This document shows, in pieces, positions 54,389 to 64,000 of a stretch of 64,000 bases of DNA; position 1 is the stretch's first letter; each line of letters begins with the position of its first letter. The DNA comes from Pareuzebyella sediminis. Its GTDB lineage: Bacteria > Bacteroidota > Bacteroidia > Flavobacteriales > Flavobacteriaceae. The notes under the pieces were generated by a model. The model saw only the letters and a list, made by a program, of their open reading frames with translations, was not told where the DNA came from and searched no databases. Both the position numbers and the translations under genes were made by a program. The DNA lies in contig NZ_VTZS01000001.1 in NCBI RefSeq assembly GCF_008367235.1, positions 1,302,001-1,366,000 on the forward strand, read 5' to 3'.

Positions 54389-55690
54389 TTATTTATTGGG
54401 ATTTTTTTTTGGGATTGAATCGTGGCAGTCGAAACAATACATGAGATTTTCACTCAGCTTTAAATCTTCTGACCCTTTAAATTCGATTGGACGCTCCGGC
54501 CTTTTCTGAAGTAATCGATAGAATTCCTTTGCATAGTGAAGTATGTCATCCCTGCGGGAACGAATGGATTCTCGTATTTCTTCTCCATTTAAATTGTATA
54601 CATCTTGAGGCCATACCGCAAATGCTTTTTCTAATGCTTGATCTTCCAATGCATTTCTAAGGAACATTGCCTCGCTCAAAAATTGTTCTTCTGTTGCAGT
54701 ACGCAAAAAATATTCATCGAAATCCTGTATCAACCCTTCGACGGACGTAATTTTCTTATCAAAATCCTGTATCTTGGGGTAGGTGATTTTGTTCGTAATA
54801 AGCGAGGGTAGGACCCCGTCCTGCTTAAAAAAAGCATTATCCCTATCTGCGGCAATCGGCAAGGCGCTATATCCATCTGGAATTTTCTTTATGGCCCAAC
54901 CCCATTGCTTTGCATGTCGATCCCAGTCGCCTATGATCAAATCAAACAACCTTGCCCGAACAAGGGCTTGTTTATCGATTTGAAAAGCAACTCCGTATTT
55001 CATTTTTTCTTCTTGGAGATTATCGGTATCTACTATTTCCTTAATATTGGCAATACCTGTCCAATCTATTTCTCCTTTGCTTTCATATTCAAAGTAAAAA
55101 AGGCGATTGCCAAATTTTTCATTGAATTTGCCAAGTGTACTCTGTTCAGGCACAAAAACCAGTACCGGATGTGTATGTAGTATTTCTGCCACATTGGAAA
55201 GTTGCGCGACAACCGATGCTGCATATGGGTGCTGTGCCGAGATACCGTCGATGACTATATTTTCTAATCCCGCCTCCCTTACGAAATCAGGCACTAGTTG
55301 TTGCGGGTCTTTACTAAGGCCCCTCAACGAATACTTAATTCCTAGGCTATCTTCCAATTCAAGGGAATGTGTCTGCATTCCGCCACCTTCTTCAATGATG
55401 TGAAGCCCGCCTTTCAAAGTGTCTAAAAAAACGATGGGAACGGTCACTGGCTGAGCCCAGACATCCCTATACTGTTTTCCTTGCATTATTCTCTTGATGA
55501 AGCTGGCTTCGTAGAGCATGTTTGCCGCAACCGTAATAGAATCAAATGCCCTAAAATCATAAGCTTCAATATCCTCCATGCCAACTATGGTACAAGTGCG
55601 AAAATTTTCTTCGGTTTCCGAAGTGGAGAGATACAACAGAAAGATAAAGACAACTAGAACAGAAAATAAAGCTATTAATACCTTCTTCAT
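54389..55690 (-). CDS. secreted or anchored kinase-like protein
   Basis: A 433-residue protein with one N-terminal membrane helix (LIALFSVLVVFIFLLYLS). Residues about 75-300 are homologous to residues about 425-655 of the protein at 57475-61146: both share LDTLxGGLxxxxxGGGxQT, LxKDP, HTHPxLxxVPxQxxLGxFN and RARxFDxxxGDWDRH (about residue 250 here), then a DRD motif (about 281). The GDWDRHxxQW and DRD pattern recalls HipA/FAM20/CotH-type atypical kinases, but I cannot assign it. The C-terminus ends CFDCHDS. It is 11 nt upstream of the Pycsar-type gene. Confidence 0.7.
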   Translation of the reverse strand: MKKVLIALFSVLVVFIFLLYLSTSETEENFRTCTIVGMEDIEAYDFRAFDSITVAANMLYEASFIKRIMQGKQYRDVWAQPVTVPIVFLDTLKGGLHIIEEGGGMQTHSLELEDSLGIKYSLRGLSKDPQQLVPDFVREAGLENIVIDGISAQHPYAASVVAQLSNVAEILHTHPVLVFVPEQSTLGKFNEKFGNRLFYFEYESKGEIDWTGIANIKEIVDTDNLQEEKMKYGVAFQIDKQALVRARLFDLIIGDWDRHAKQWGWAIKKIPDGYSALPIAADRDNAFFKQDGVLPSLITNKITYPKIQDFDKKITSVEGLIQDFDEYFLRTATEEQFLSEAMFLRNALEDQALEKAFAVWPQDVYNLNGEEIRESIRSRRDDILHYAKEFYRLLQKRPERPIEFKGSEDLKLSENLMYCFDCHDSIPKKNPNK

Positions 55691-55741
55691 CCGAGTAAAT
55701 ACTTTTTAAAATTATTCGCTTCTTGATTGGCACACAAAATA

Positions 55742-55773
55742 AGACCTTTTGAATTGAAATCTTCAAAAGGTCT
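55742..55773 (-). terminator. rho-independent terminator (minus strand)
   Basis: A perfect 12-bp stem, AGACCTTTTGAA (55742-55753) with TTCAAAAGGTCT (55762-55773), loop 8 nt; on the minus strand it runs into TTATTTTG. It closes the small membrane protein gene at 55816-55983. Confidence 0.75.
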
Positions 55774-55815
55774 CAATAAGAAATAACAATATGTAATTCT
55801 AGCATGGCCTTGAAG

Positions 55816-56004
<189 letters not shown>

Positions 56005-56093
56005 TTATACTAATGCACCACAATTTTAGTATGGCTTCTATACCATATTAAAAGCGGCATCGTCAATTGCTTTGAATACTTTAAATCTAAACT

Positions 56094-56525
56094 TTAATTG
56101 ATCACTGTTCCATCCGGTTTTATTTCAACATCCTTATTTTTACCTTTCTGTTTAAATTCAACGTCATAGAACCTTCCCTTTTTGTGGTGATCCACCTCCT
56201 CTATTTCCGCAATTTCCCAACCGCTATAATATTTATTGATTACATCCTTAACCAACTTGGGTAAATCATCCTTTTTTATACTGCGCTCAGTCTCGATCCA
56301 TTTACCATTCGGACTAAAATCTGCACGCAAGCTTTCACCATCTATTTTAAAATTTGATTCATAATTGCCGTTAGAATCCTTATGCCAATCCGGATCGTTT
56401 TCACCCGGATATTTTTCCGCAAAAGTTTTTCTAACTGCTTCGGGTGCTTTTTCTTGAGCAGTTACACCATCAATAAACAGCGTTAATAAAAGTAAAGTCG
56501 TGAAGTATTTAATAATCATCTTCAT
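56094..56525 (-). CDS. secreted PepSY-like protein
   Basis: A 143-residue protein with a signal peptide ending GVTAQ. The mature part opens APEAVRKTFAEKYPG and has two PepSY-like/DUF2874 modules (second: VKDVINKYYSGWEIAEIEEV). It is related to the proteins at 12259 and 17504 but lacks the palindromic promoter they share. Function unknown. Confidence 0.75.
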   Translation of the reverse strand: MKMIIKYFTTLLLLTLFIDGVTAQEKAPEAVRKTFAEKYPGENDPDWHKDSNGNYESNFKIDGESLRADFSPNGKWIETERSIKKDDLPKLVKDVINKYYSGWEIAEIEEVDHHKKGRFYDVEFKQKGKNKDVEIKPDGTVIN

Positions 56526-56558
56526 AGTTTTTTTATTTACACATTTTGCATTTAAGCA

Positions 56559-57281
56559 TTATGTCTTGGGATCCCTTCGAAAAACTTCCACTAGATTGAA
56601 AATCAGTATGCAAAATACGATCCAAATCATACCAGCAACCCATCCTCCTATAACATCAGATGGGAAATGTACCCCTAAGTAAATGCGGCTAATACCAATA
56701 CTCAAAATCAACAGTGATAGCAAGAGTATTATAAAAACCTTCCATACACTTCTAACTTTCAGCTTGTAAACAAGGTAAATCAAGAATCCGTAAAAGGCCA
56801 TTGAACTCATAGCATGGCCACTCGGGTAACTCAAAGTTTTTACAGAGACCAAATGTTCAATTTCTGGCCTGGCTCTATCAATAAATCGCTTGAGCATCAT
56901 ATTTGACAATGTTGCCAATACCAATACCAGAAAAATTTGACCAATGAATTTCCATTTCTTTAAAATGAAAAATGAAATTAAAATAGTCAAGATTAATACA
57001 ATTATATATCCCTTTACATCTCCAATATTGGTAACAAACACAAAGTAATCTGTTAATTTCGGATTGCGAAAGGAAAGAACATAATCAGTGACCTGCTGAT
57101 CCACCCCCCCTACCAATTCATTTTTAACTTTAGCTGTAAGTTCAACGAATAAATTGATTCCCCCCACCACAATAATTAGACTTATAAATACAGTTATCCA
57201 ATATGCTGATTTAGGATTGTTTTTATCGAAAAAAAGACCACGAACTTTTGCAATAATGGTTTTAAGAATCTGAACAACCAT
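56559..57281 (-). CDS. PAP2-family membrane phosphatase
   Basis: A 240-residue protein with six membrane helices and the three PAP2 motifs: KRFIDRARP (about 131), YPSGHAMSS (about 151) and SRIYLGVHFPSDVIGG (about 198-213), including both catalytic His. Likely a lipid or undecaprenyl-pyrophosphate phosphatase acting at the outer face of the inner membrane. It lies between the PepSY-like gene and the large fusion gene. Confidence 0.93.
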   Translation of the reverse strand: MVVQILKTIIAKVRGLFFDKNNPKSAYWITVFISLIIVVGGINLFVELTAKVKNELVGGVDQQVTDYVLSFRNPKLTDYFVFVTNIGDVKGYIIVLILTILISFFILKKWKFIGQIFLVLVLATLSNMMLKRFIDRARPEIEHLVSVKTLSYPSGHAMSSMAFYGFLIYLVYKLKVRSVWKVFIILLLSLLILSIGISRIYLGVHFPSDVIGGWVAGMIWIVFCILIFNLVEVFRRDPKT

Positions 57282-57474
57282 CTAAGTAATTGAATAATTT
57301 TTTATGGTGAAAAACGGATAAGCTATAATAATCGTCGCACTATTTTTAATAGCAACGGATTAACGTCAGATCTTATCTTACTAGCTAATAAGCAACAAAG
57401 AAAGGGAAGAATTCAATTTATATTAGCCCATTGAAATAAAATTGTGACTTTAAAATTAGTTTTAAATATCTGGT

Positions 57475-60400
57475 TTACAACCCGAATACTAAACCAAAGG
57501 AAAATCGCCCACCTTCCCTTCCAGAGAAATATTCCAATCTAAAATTCACCATTCCCGCCATTTCCATATTGATACCACCTCCATAGCTGTTTTTCCAACC
57601 ACCAGAATTACTATCACCATACCGGACTCTACCTAAATCATATCCCAAAAAAGAATTAATGTTTAGCGGAAACAAGAAGGTTTTTAAAGGGACAAATTTA
57701 TAGGACAAATCAGCGGATGTCACTAAAGAACTTTGCCCAATAAACCTATTTTGCCTATAACTACGTAATCCAATATTCGCTCCCAAGGTAGCCAGTTTAT
57801 AGAATGGCATATTCTCTCCAAATCTAAATTGCCCATATAGCCTATTTTTTAAAACTATCTTTCTCTGATAATCCAATGCATTCCACATGACGAACTCAGG
57901 ATTGAGCGTCCATATGGATGATGAACTTTGAAAATTTTCGGATACACTTGCGTACATTGAAGTGCGCAATCCTCTTGTTGGGAACTGTTCATCATCCAAG
58001 CTGGTAAATTCAAATTTTCCAAAAGCTGATAAATAATTAAGTTGTCCTGCTGCGCTGCCTACATCGACATATGCTGATTCTTCCGTAGCTATATTTTCAT
58101 ATTGTGTTCCAAATTCAAACGTTGTGCCGTACGCACCTTCTCGATAAATGGAAATCCCCATATCATAACGTTGCATAAAGATTCGGTTCGCATCAAAATC
58201 GTCGAATTGAATAAAGGAATCGTTCCCAAAACCAAAAAAATTTTCTGTGTAGTTATTGCTGGTCAACCTCCCATTAAGCTGTAAATTCCACCGGGCAAAA
58301 AGGTTGGCAAAATGTACTTCTGGTCTGATGTCCATAGCTTGCGTAAGAGAAATATATCTAGCATTGATAACGTATTTTGAAGTGAAAGGATTTCGTTCAA
58401 AACCCATTTTCATAGTTCCAATTTGTAATTTAGGCGCAATACCTTCGTCTGGATTATAATTAAATTCTAGGCCAAATAGTTTACCGTCACTAGGCCTTAC
58501 TTCGGTATTATAAATCCTATTTTCATAATTCTTACTACTTCTTACTTTGGCGCCACCTTTCCTAATAATCTTCTGCTCATTGTCATTTTGATCATATATA
58601 TAAAGTCTCTTTCCGTTTTGAATATCATAAGTATCTCCATCCAATCCCCCGATTATAACCATATTCATCTTGCCAACCTTTTTTCCCTTCACTTTAAAAA
58701 CATCCTTATCATCAAGACCATAAATCCAGAGGTTTTTAGTTTTCTCATCATCAAATACCCTATCGAATAAGAGTGTACCATCTTTTCCATCCTTGATCCT
58801 GTATGCCGAAATATGTGTATCCCCGTTTGACTTACGCTCGATATAAAATATATCATCCTTATCCGTACCCTTCATTGTTTGAAAGCGTAAAAAGTAATCC
58901 AAGTACCTGGCTACTATAGCTTCCAAATTGGCTTTTCTTAATACTAAATTATTTTGAATACCCGCCCATACCCCATCTTTTATTTCCTCAGGTGCTTGAG
59001 AGAATGCCCTTTTAATCTCCCGATTACCAAGGCGATCTTGTATGTATTTAACTTGTTCGTACCATACATTTTCATCAGAACGCTGTAGTACGGCCCTATC
59101 TAAATTGATTGCACTTTCACTGAAGTTCTCAACAAATTCAATGTCCCGACCGTATTTACCAAACTGACGGGTTCTACCCATAAATTTTTGTAAGCGTTCT
59201 AAAAATTTTCCATCAAAATTGGCGAAAACCTGATCTCGATCTCTGGGAACAGGAGAGTATATATTCATCTCACCTTCGCGGCGTCTGGCCCAACTCCACT
59301 GTCCTTCATGCCGGTCCCAATCGCCTAAAAGCATATCAAAAATTCTGGCCCTTATATACTCCTCCTCGTCCACTTGATTTTTCTCATCATCGCGAAGTGC
59401 TTCCAAAAGCTCGATAGTATTAATGACTTCGTCACTTCTGCCAAACATATGGGAATCACTAAAGTCCTCTTCCGGCTTTTGTTCTATCATATACAACTTA
59501 TCCCCATGTTCATGATTAAAATTTCCCAAAGATTTTTGCTTTGGGACGTAATAAAGCATGGGGTGCGTATGTTTTATTTGGATTTCATGAGAAAGACTTG
59601 CAATAACGAAAGCACCATAGGGATGGGCCGCCGTGTAAAAATCTGAAATTAACTCCGCAGGCATTGTATGCGAAAAATATGATTCTGCATCAAGTTCATT
59701 ATAACCGGAAGCTTGCAGAAAGGAAATAGGATCTTTGGCTAGCGCCCGCATGTTATATTCTTTACCATCGGAATCCACTAACCTTAGTGACAACGTCTGA
59801 TTGCCACCACCTGCGCGCTCAACTTTAAGACCACCATAGAGGGTGTCAAGCACGGCTACAGGTGCCTCTACCTCTATACCATAAACATAGCGATAGTGCT
59901 TGCCCCATTTCTTCTCGTATTTGGTGCTTACATCTATATCAGTTTTTGGATATACAGAAGTCTTGAAAGTTCTCGGAAACGAATTAGGCAGCTTTGCTGT
60001 GTTATATTCTGACTTGCTAGGAAAGGCCTCAGCTGAATAAAGTAAAAGTAATTCCTTTTCATCATCTAGACCATAAAAGTTAACTTGAGAAGCTCCATCC
60101 TCATATATCTTCAACTCAGCGAAACCTATACTTCCTGATGAGAAATAACCATTTTTTGCCAAAGCGGCCCCGAGTGAAGCACTTGAAGTTCCCGATACAA
60201 TTTGTCGTGCATCTTCTTGCTGTATATACTGCAAAGCCTGCTCATGGCCTGAAAGAAGGAAAGCACGAGGCACCTGTAAAAGAGCGGTTTCGATTTCCGA
60301 CATTAACTCATTCATTCTTGGGTTTAATCGGTCTTGTTTCGCAAATCCACCTTGTGTACGAAAAAATGCACTTATACTTCCAATAATTGGTACGAATGAA

Positions 60401-61146
60401 TTTTCTGATACTGGATTAAGTAGAATTGATGAAGGTAAGTAACCGCTGTGAAATCCATTCGAATAAAGCGGATGATGCATCGCTAGAAGAACAGTTTTAT
60501 GGCTTGCCTTTTTTATTTTATCCTTTAATTCAATAAGAAAGTGTTCCCTAGTTTTAATTTCGCACTTATCATTTATATTTGGTGCTTGGTCCCAATCTTG
60601 TAGATACCACTGGGAATCCACAATTATTAGTTCTATTTGGTCATTGACATCTATTTTTTCTATTGGACAACCTTTCTCAGGTTGAAAATCTTCACCATCC
60701 TTTAAGTTCTGTTCAAAGAATTCCTCTAAAGCCTCTAGACCCTTTCCACCATTTTCCTTCCATTCTCTTTCTCCGGGTATAATTAGCTTATTGCCTTTAA
60801 ACCCTTGAAATAATTCTACGATTCGACTTAACTGCTTCTGAATCGATATCTTTTCAAGCACATTATCTTTAATATTATCTCCTAAAAATATAAGATAATC
60901 ATCGTCACTATACGATTTTAGTTTTTTCTCTAAATGAATATACAAATCATCATCAATACCACTTTTCCTTACACCTGAATTACCCACTAATAAGAAACTT
61001 GTATGAGCTTCCATTTGAGGTGATGTATATTCTTTTCCATAACCTTCCAGAATACCATTCTCCCTGTAAAGTGATTTTTTAGTTGCACAGCTAAACATAA
61101 TCGAACTTAATAATATAATAAGGGAAAATCTTGATAATTGGTCCAT
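57475..61146 (-). CDS. degenerate calcineurin-like phosphatase / kinase-like / outer-membrane barrel fusion
   Basis: A 1223-residue protein with a lipoprotein signal (FSC, Cys 20). Residues about 48-330 resemble metallophosphatases, but key ligands are changed: LLVGNSG where GD is usual, IPGEREW for GNHDW, and LSGHEQ for GHDH; FLGDN and MHHPLYSNG are kept. Residues about 425-660 are kinase-like, homologous to the protein at 54389, with RARIFDMLLGDWDRH (about 604) and RDRD (about 635). Residues about 660-880 are linker and beta-domain. The C-terminal 350 residues are a BamA/TamA-like barrel with FPTRGLRTSMY and a final Phe-Gly-Leu. It would be in the outer membrane. Confidence 0.82.
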   Translation of the reverse strand: MDQLSRFSLIILLSSIMFSCATKKSLYRENGILEGYGKEYTSPQMEAHTSFLLVGNSGVRKSGIDDDLYIHLEKKLKSYSDDDYLIFLGDNIKDNVLEKISIQKQLSRIVELFQGFKGNKLIIPGEREWKENGGKGLEALEEFFEQNLKDGEDFQPEKGCPIEKIDVNDQIELIIVDSQWYLQDWDQAPNINDKCEIKTREHFLIELKDKIKKASHKTVLLAMHHPLYSNGFHSGYLPSSILLNPVSENSFVPIIGSISAFFRTQGGFAKQDRLNPRMNELMSEIETALLQVPRAFLLSGHEQALQYIQQEDARQIVSGTSSASLGAALAKNGYFSSGSIGFAELKIYEDGASQVNFYGLDDEKELLLLYSAEAFPSKSEYNTAKLPNSFPRTFKTSVYPKTDIDVSTKYEKKWGKHYRYVYGIEVEAPVAVLDTLYGGLKVERAGGGNQTLSLRLVDSDGKEYNMRALAKDPISFLQASGYNELDAESYFSHTMPAELISDFYTAAHPYGAFVIASLSHEIQIKHTHPMLYYVPKQKSLGNFNHEHGDKLYMIEQKPEEDFSDSHMFGRSDEVINTIELLEALRDDEKNQVDEEEYIRARIFDMLLGDWDRHEGQWSWARRREGEMNIYSPVPRDRDQVFANFDGKFLERLQKFMGRTRQFGKYGRDIEFVENFSESAINLDRAVLQRSDENVWYEQVKYIQDRLGNREIKRAFSQAPEEIKDGVWAGIQNNLVLRKANLEAIVARYLDYFLRFQTMKGTDKDDIFYIERKSNGDTHISAYRIKDGKDGTLLFDRVFDDEKTKNLWIYGLDDKDVFKVKGKKVGKMNMVIIGGLDGDTYDIQNGKRLYIYDQNDNEQKIIRKGGAKVRSSKNYENRIYNTEVRPSDGKLFGLEFNYNPDEGIAPKLQIGTMKMGFERNPFTSKYVINARYISLTQAMDIRPEVHFANLFARWNLQLNGRLTSNNYTENFFGFGNDSFIQFDDFDANRIFMQRYDMGISIYREGAYGTTFEFGTQYENIATEESAYVDVGSAAGQLNYLSAFGKFEFTSLDDEQFPTRGLRTSMYASVSENFQSSSSIWTLNPEFVMWNALDYQRKIVLKNRLYGQFRFGENMPFYKLATLGANIGLRSYRQNRFIGQSSLVTSADLSYKFVPLKTFLFPLNINSFLGYDLGRVRYGDSNSGGWKNSYGGGINMEMAGMVNFRLEYFSGREGGRFSFGLVFGL

Positions 61147-61418
61147 GGCTTTACTTGTGCGTTTGGCTAATTTATTCCAAAATAATGATAATGGTTTATA
61201 AAGAAATAATTTCTATTAATTACTAGTTGTTATCCCTGAATTTTAGATATAACGCTACATTTATTCGCAAATATGGGGTTGCAATTTTATCCTAATAAAT
61301 CAATTTTCAAACATTGCATTTTAATAATGCATATCACCCATCATCCTAAATTTATTCTTATACTATTAGAAGGTTATGAGCTCGTGGAGTCGGGCATAAT
61401 CAAGTATATTTCGAATCC

Positions 61419-62225
61419 ATGCAAATAACTAAACTATATACCTATGCTTTGAAATCTAGCACAGGTCTTGAGAGGGATACAGTCAGTTTTCAAAGGAGTG
61501 GGTTTATTCATGATAGAAGTGTGGCAATAATTAATGCCCAAAATAAGATTATTACCGGAAGGGAAGAACCGAAACTATTAACCATCCTATCAGAAATTAA
61601 TGACCAAAAACTACATTTAACAGTCAATTCCTTGGGAAGATATTCTTTTCCGTTACCCAACAAAGACAATTCACCCATTCAAATTAAGCTATTTCGAGAT
61701 AGTGTTTCTGGACAACTTTTCCAAGAAGAAGCAAATGAACTGATATCTAAACTTCTTAAAGGCAGCTACAGCCTTATATACATCGGAAATGCATACAGGC
61801 CATTACTTGATAAACGCGGTGGTAAAATGGGCGAAATAACGGGTTATGCCGATTCCTCTCCTATCCACCTCATCAATACGAAGACCTTGAATTATTTAAA
61901 TGAGAGATGTTCCAATAAGTTTTCCGACCAAAATTTTAGGCCAAATATTGTAATCGATGGAGTGAAACCATTTGAGGAAGACAGTTGGTCTTTAATAAGT
62001 ATAAACGGATTTCACTTCAGGTTACAGGAACGTACACAACGCTGTATTTTTACAACCATAGACCCTGAAACGCAAAATCGAGACAGGGAACAAGAACCAT
62101 TACGGACTATCGCGAAAATCCGAAGAGCTATTGGGCTACGTCCAACTTTCGGAGTTAATTTGGTGCCACTTACTGCAGGGTCAATTGGAATTGGGAGTAA
62201 ATTGGAGGTAGTTAAAAAACAATAG
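61419..62225 (+). CDS. MOSC-domain protein
   Basis: A 268-residue protein with an N-terminal MOSC beta-barrel domain (residues 1-90) and a C-terminal MOSC domain. The conserved RTQRCIFTTIDPETQ near residue 205 carries the Cys expected to bind the molybdenum cofactor sulfur. MOSC proteins are sulfur or Moco carriers, for example in N-hydroxylated base reduction. No redox partner domain is fused to it. It lies 16 nt before an FAD/NAD(P)-binding gene. Confidence 0.9.
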   Translation: MQITKLYTYALKSSTGLERDTVSFQRSGFIHDRSVAIINAQNKIITGREEPKLLTILSEINDQKLHLTVNSLGRYSFPLPNKDNSPIQIKLFRDSVSGQLFQEEANELISKLLKGSYSLIYIGNAYRPLLDKRGGKMGEITGYADSSPIHLINTKTLNYLNERCSNKFSDQNFRPNIVIDGVKPFEEDSWSLISINGFHFRLQERTQRCIFTTIDPETQNRDREQEPLRTIAKIRRAIGLRPTFGVNLVPLTAGSIGIGSKLEVVKKQ

Positions 62226-62241
62226 TATTAATAGATGCCCA

Positions 62242-63981
62242 ATGAGTAAAATTGAGAAAAATACATATACTGTGGCAATCATTGGTGCGGGACCAAGAGG
62301 TCTTTCAGCTTTGGAAAGTTTGTATACCTTAGCTTTCCGATCAAATATTGAAAAAGAAATCAAAGTTATTCTCTTTGAGCAAACTGACCAAGTAGGTAAC
62401 GGTCCCGTCTATCACAGGAACCAGCCTGATACAAATTGGTTGAATGTGTCGCAGAGAGGACTCACCATTCCCGAGAGAAAGGCCATTAAAAATTCAAATT
62501 TTGCTATTCCGCACTTTCCCTCTTACCATGAATGGAGTGGTTTTGATGAGGAAACGGATACTGGAAGTAAACCAGACTATTTTACAAAGCGCTCCCAACT
62601 CGGTGTCTATTTGAGTCAGCGATTCGACACGATCGCCAATAAGTTGAATGAAATCGGACTTTTGGAAATTCATCAGGAAAAAGTGGTAAATCTCGATTAT
62701 AGTACTTCTCTATTTATAATAGAAACGACGGATAATAGGTTTGTTGCAGATGAAGTCGTATTAACTGTTGGGCATCAACCTACAGAATTAGATGAGCAGT
62801 TAACAAAATGGAAGGCACTGGTTGAGGGAAACAGTCATGCTATACTAATTACATATCCTTATCCAGTTTCGAACATTGCAAAAAATGTTCAGGCCAATGA
62901 TATCATTGCGCTCCGCGGGTTTGGTCTGGCAATGGTTGATGTCACCCGTGCGCTGACCTTGGGACTTGGTGGCTCCTTTGAAATTTTGGACTATGATACA
63001 TGTAAAATGTTATACACACCATCTGAGGGCATGCCTATTTACATAGTGCCATTCTCGCTCAATGGCCTGCCTATGACACCAAAACCGCTCAATCTTAATT
63101 TGGACACGCCCTTTATACCTTCCAAGGCAGAACTAATAGCTTTTAAAGAAAGACTCGAAGATGCAATAAGAGGAGAGAGAAAAAATGGTGATGGTAGATT
63201 TTTAATAGTAGCGATAACTCCATTGATAGTCAAAAAGTTTTTAGGGCTAGGTAATAAAGGCAAAAGGCACAATCTTTTGGTAGGTGAGGTTGAAAATGTG
63301 GTGCAAACCTGGTTAGAGGACGGTAGTTTCGAACACGAGTTAATTATCTCAAAAACCTTATCGGCCTACGAAAGTATGCAAGCATTTGTAAATATGGCCA
63401 CGGGCAACACCGTAATCAGTTTGGATTATTGTATTGGTCAAGTTTGGAGACATTGCCAGCCATCGATTTATAGGGCGCTTTCGTTCACGAGTCTGCCTGA
63501 TGAAATCATCACCGAAATCATTCAATTGGACGAGCGTTTAAAACGCTACTCGTATGGACCTCCAGTTGATAGCATGACCCAGATGATAGCATTAGTGGAT
63601 GCGGGTGTGATGACTTTTGATTTTATTGATGACCCAGACATCGAATTCAACGAGAAAGGTTGGAAGTTTTCCAAGAACGATAAGAATACAACCGCAAGAG
63701 TTATGGTAGATACGGTCTTGGATTCACCGAAACTTCTGAAAGTAAAATCTCCATTAGTTAAAAATCTCCTACGTGATTCTTTGATAGAACCGATCCATGG
63801 ACAATTAGGAATAAGTACAGAAGAAAGTGCCTTGGTAAAATTGAATGACAGGCACGAAATAATACCACTTGCTGTTCTAGGTAGACTTGCTAAAGGTACA
63901 ATAATAGGCGTCGATGCGCTTCTAGAGTGTTTTGGGGAAAGGTCTGAGAAGTGGGCCGAAGGTGTGCTGAGACGGATTTAA
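62242..63981 (+). CDS. FAD/NAD(P)-binding protein
   Basis: A 579-residue protein of the FAD-NAD(P)-binding superfamily (HMPREF-like, PF13454 type). The N-terminus has AIIGAGPRGLSALE (about residue 12), then GNGPVYH, and IALRGFGLAMVDVTRAL later. The C-terminus is complete within the window. Substrate unknown. It follows the MOSC gene by 16 nt and is probably co-expressed with it. Confidence 0.78.
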   Translation: MSKIEKNTYTVAIIGAGPRGLSALESLYTLAFRSNIEKEIKVILFEQTDQVGNGPVYHRNQPDTNWLNVSQRGLTIPERKAIKNSNFAIPHFPSYHEWSGFDEETDTGSKPDYFTKRSQLGVYLSQRFDTIANKLNEIGLLEIHQEKVVNLDYSTSLFIIETTDNRFVADEVVLTVGHQPTELDEQLTKWKALVEGNSHAILITYPYPVSNIAKNVQANDIIALRGFGLAMVDVTRALTLGLGGSFEILDYDTCKMLYTPSEGMPIYIVPFSLNGLPMTPKPLNLNLDTPFIPSKAELIAFKERLEDAIRGERKNGDGRFLIVAITPLIVKKFLGLGNKGKRHNLLVGEVENVVQTWLEDGSFEHELIISKTLSAYESMQAFVNMATGNTVISLDYCIGQVWRHCQPSIYRALSFTSLPDEIITEIIQLDERLKRYSYGPPVDSMTQMIALVDAGVMTFDFIDDPDIEFNEKGWKFSKNDKNTTARVMVDTVLDSPKLLKVKSPLVKNLLRDSLIEPIHGQLGISTEESALVKLNDRHEIIPLAVLGRLAKGTIIGVDALLECFGERSEKWAEGVLRRI

Positions 63982-64000
63982 TAATTAAAAAGACATCCAC

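Overview
The window looks like a chromosomal segment of a marine-type member of the Flavobacteriaceae (phylum Bacteroidota). The signs are low G+C content, A-rich leaders with hardly any Shine-Dalgarno sequence, the Bacteroidota promoter box TAnnTTTG, many secreted lipoproteins, a caa3-type oxidase cluster with a Rieske gene, a LytS/LytTR pair with TPRs, and a PycTM (Pycsar effector) family gene. No rRNA, tRNA, CRISPR array, transposase or phage gene was seen.

Layout. (1) 1-4655, minus strand: respiratory operon ctaC, ctaD, ctaE, ctaG, a small oxidase subunit and a Rieske protein cut by the window edge; most junctions overlap. (2) 4859-18764: a redox/stress island with two HdeD-like membrane proteins, a type II NADH dehydrogenase, a DUF4199-like protein, a Crp/Fnr regulator, a VOC protein, an AraC-type regulator, secreted PepSY-like proteins, a cysteine-free ArsC-like protein, a GMC oxidoreductase with an MFS transporter and a YceI-like protein. 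Six promoters here carry the palindrome TGCTAC-N4-GTAGCA exactly 21 nt upstream of a TAnnTTTG-type box. This looks like one regulon, probably activated from a class II position by the resident Crp/Fnr protein. (3) 19013-25694: glucose-dehydrogenase-like SDR, universal stress protein, GH63-like glucosidase, glycogen-debranching-like enzyme and an MtfA-like peptidase, the first four as a tight operon. (4) 25888-31901: FAD monooxygenase and esterase (minus), then pyruvate oxidase plus FMN-type glutamate synthase (plus).

(5) 32715-36756: TPR histidine kinase and LytTR regulator, then a small membrane protein with an apparent frameshift and a lipoprotein. (6) 36807-52488: a long one-direction array. 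It starts with a cadherin-repeat/DUF1566 lipoprotein and a strong terminator. It continues with about 15 closely packed genes for a trypsin-like protease carrying a zinc ribbon, several unrecognised lipoproteins and membrane proteins, LemA, a DUF1266 protein and a DUF3137 protein. This is the best candidate for an undescribed multi-gene envelope system. (7) 53172-61146, minus strand: an orphan Pycsar-type effector with a degenerate HD-like domain, a kinase-like protein, a small membrane protein, a PepSY-like protein, a PAP2 phosphatase, and a 1223-residue fusion of degenerate calcineurin-like phosphatase, kinase-like domain and outer-membrane barrel. The kinase-like domain of the fusion is clearly paralogous to the stand-alone kinase-like protein. 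(8) 61419-63981: a MOSC protein and an FAD/NAD(P)-binding protein.

All calls come from reading the sequence. Family names rest on motif recognition, not on searches.
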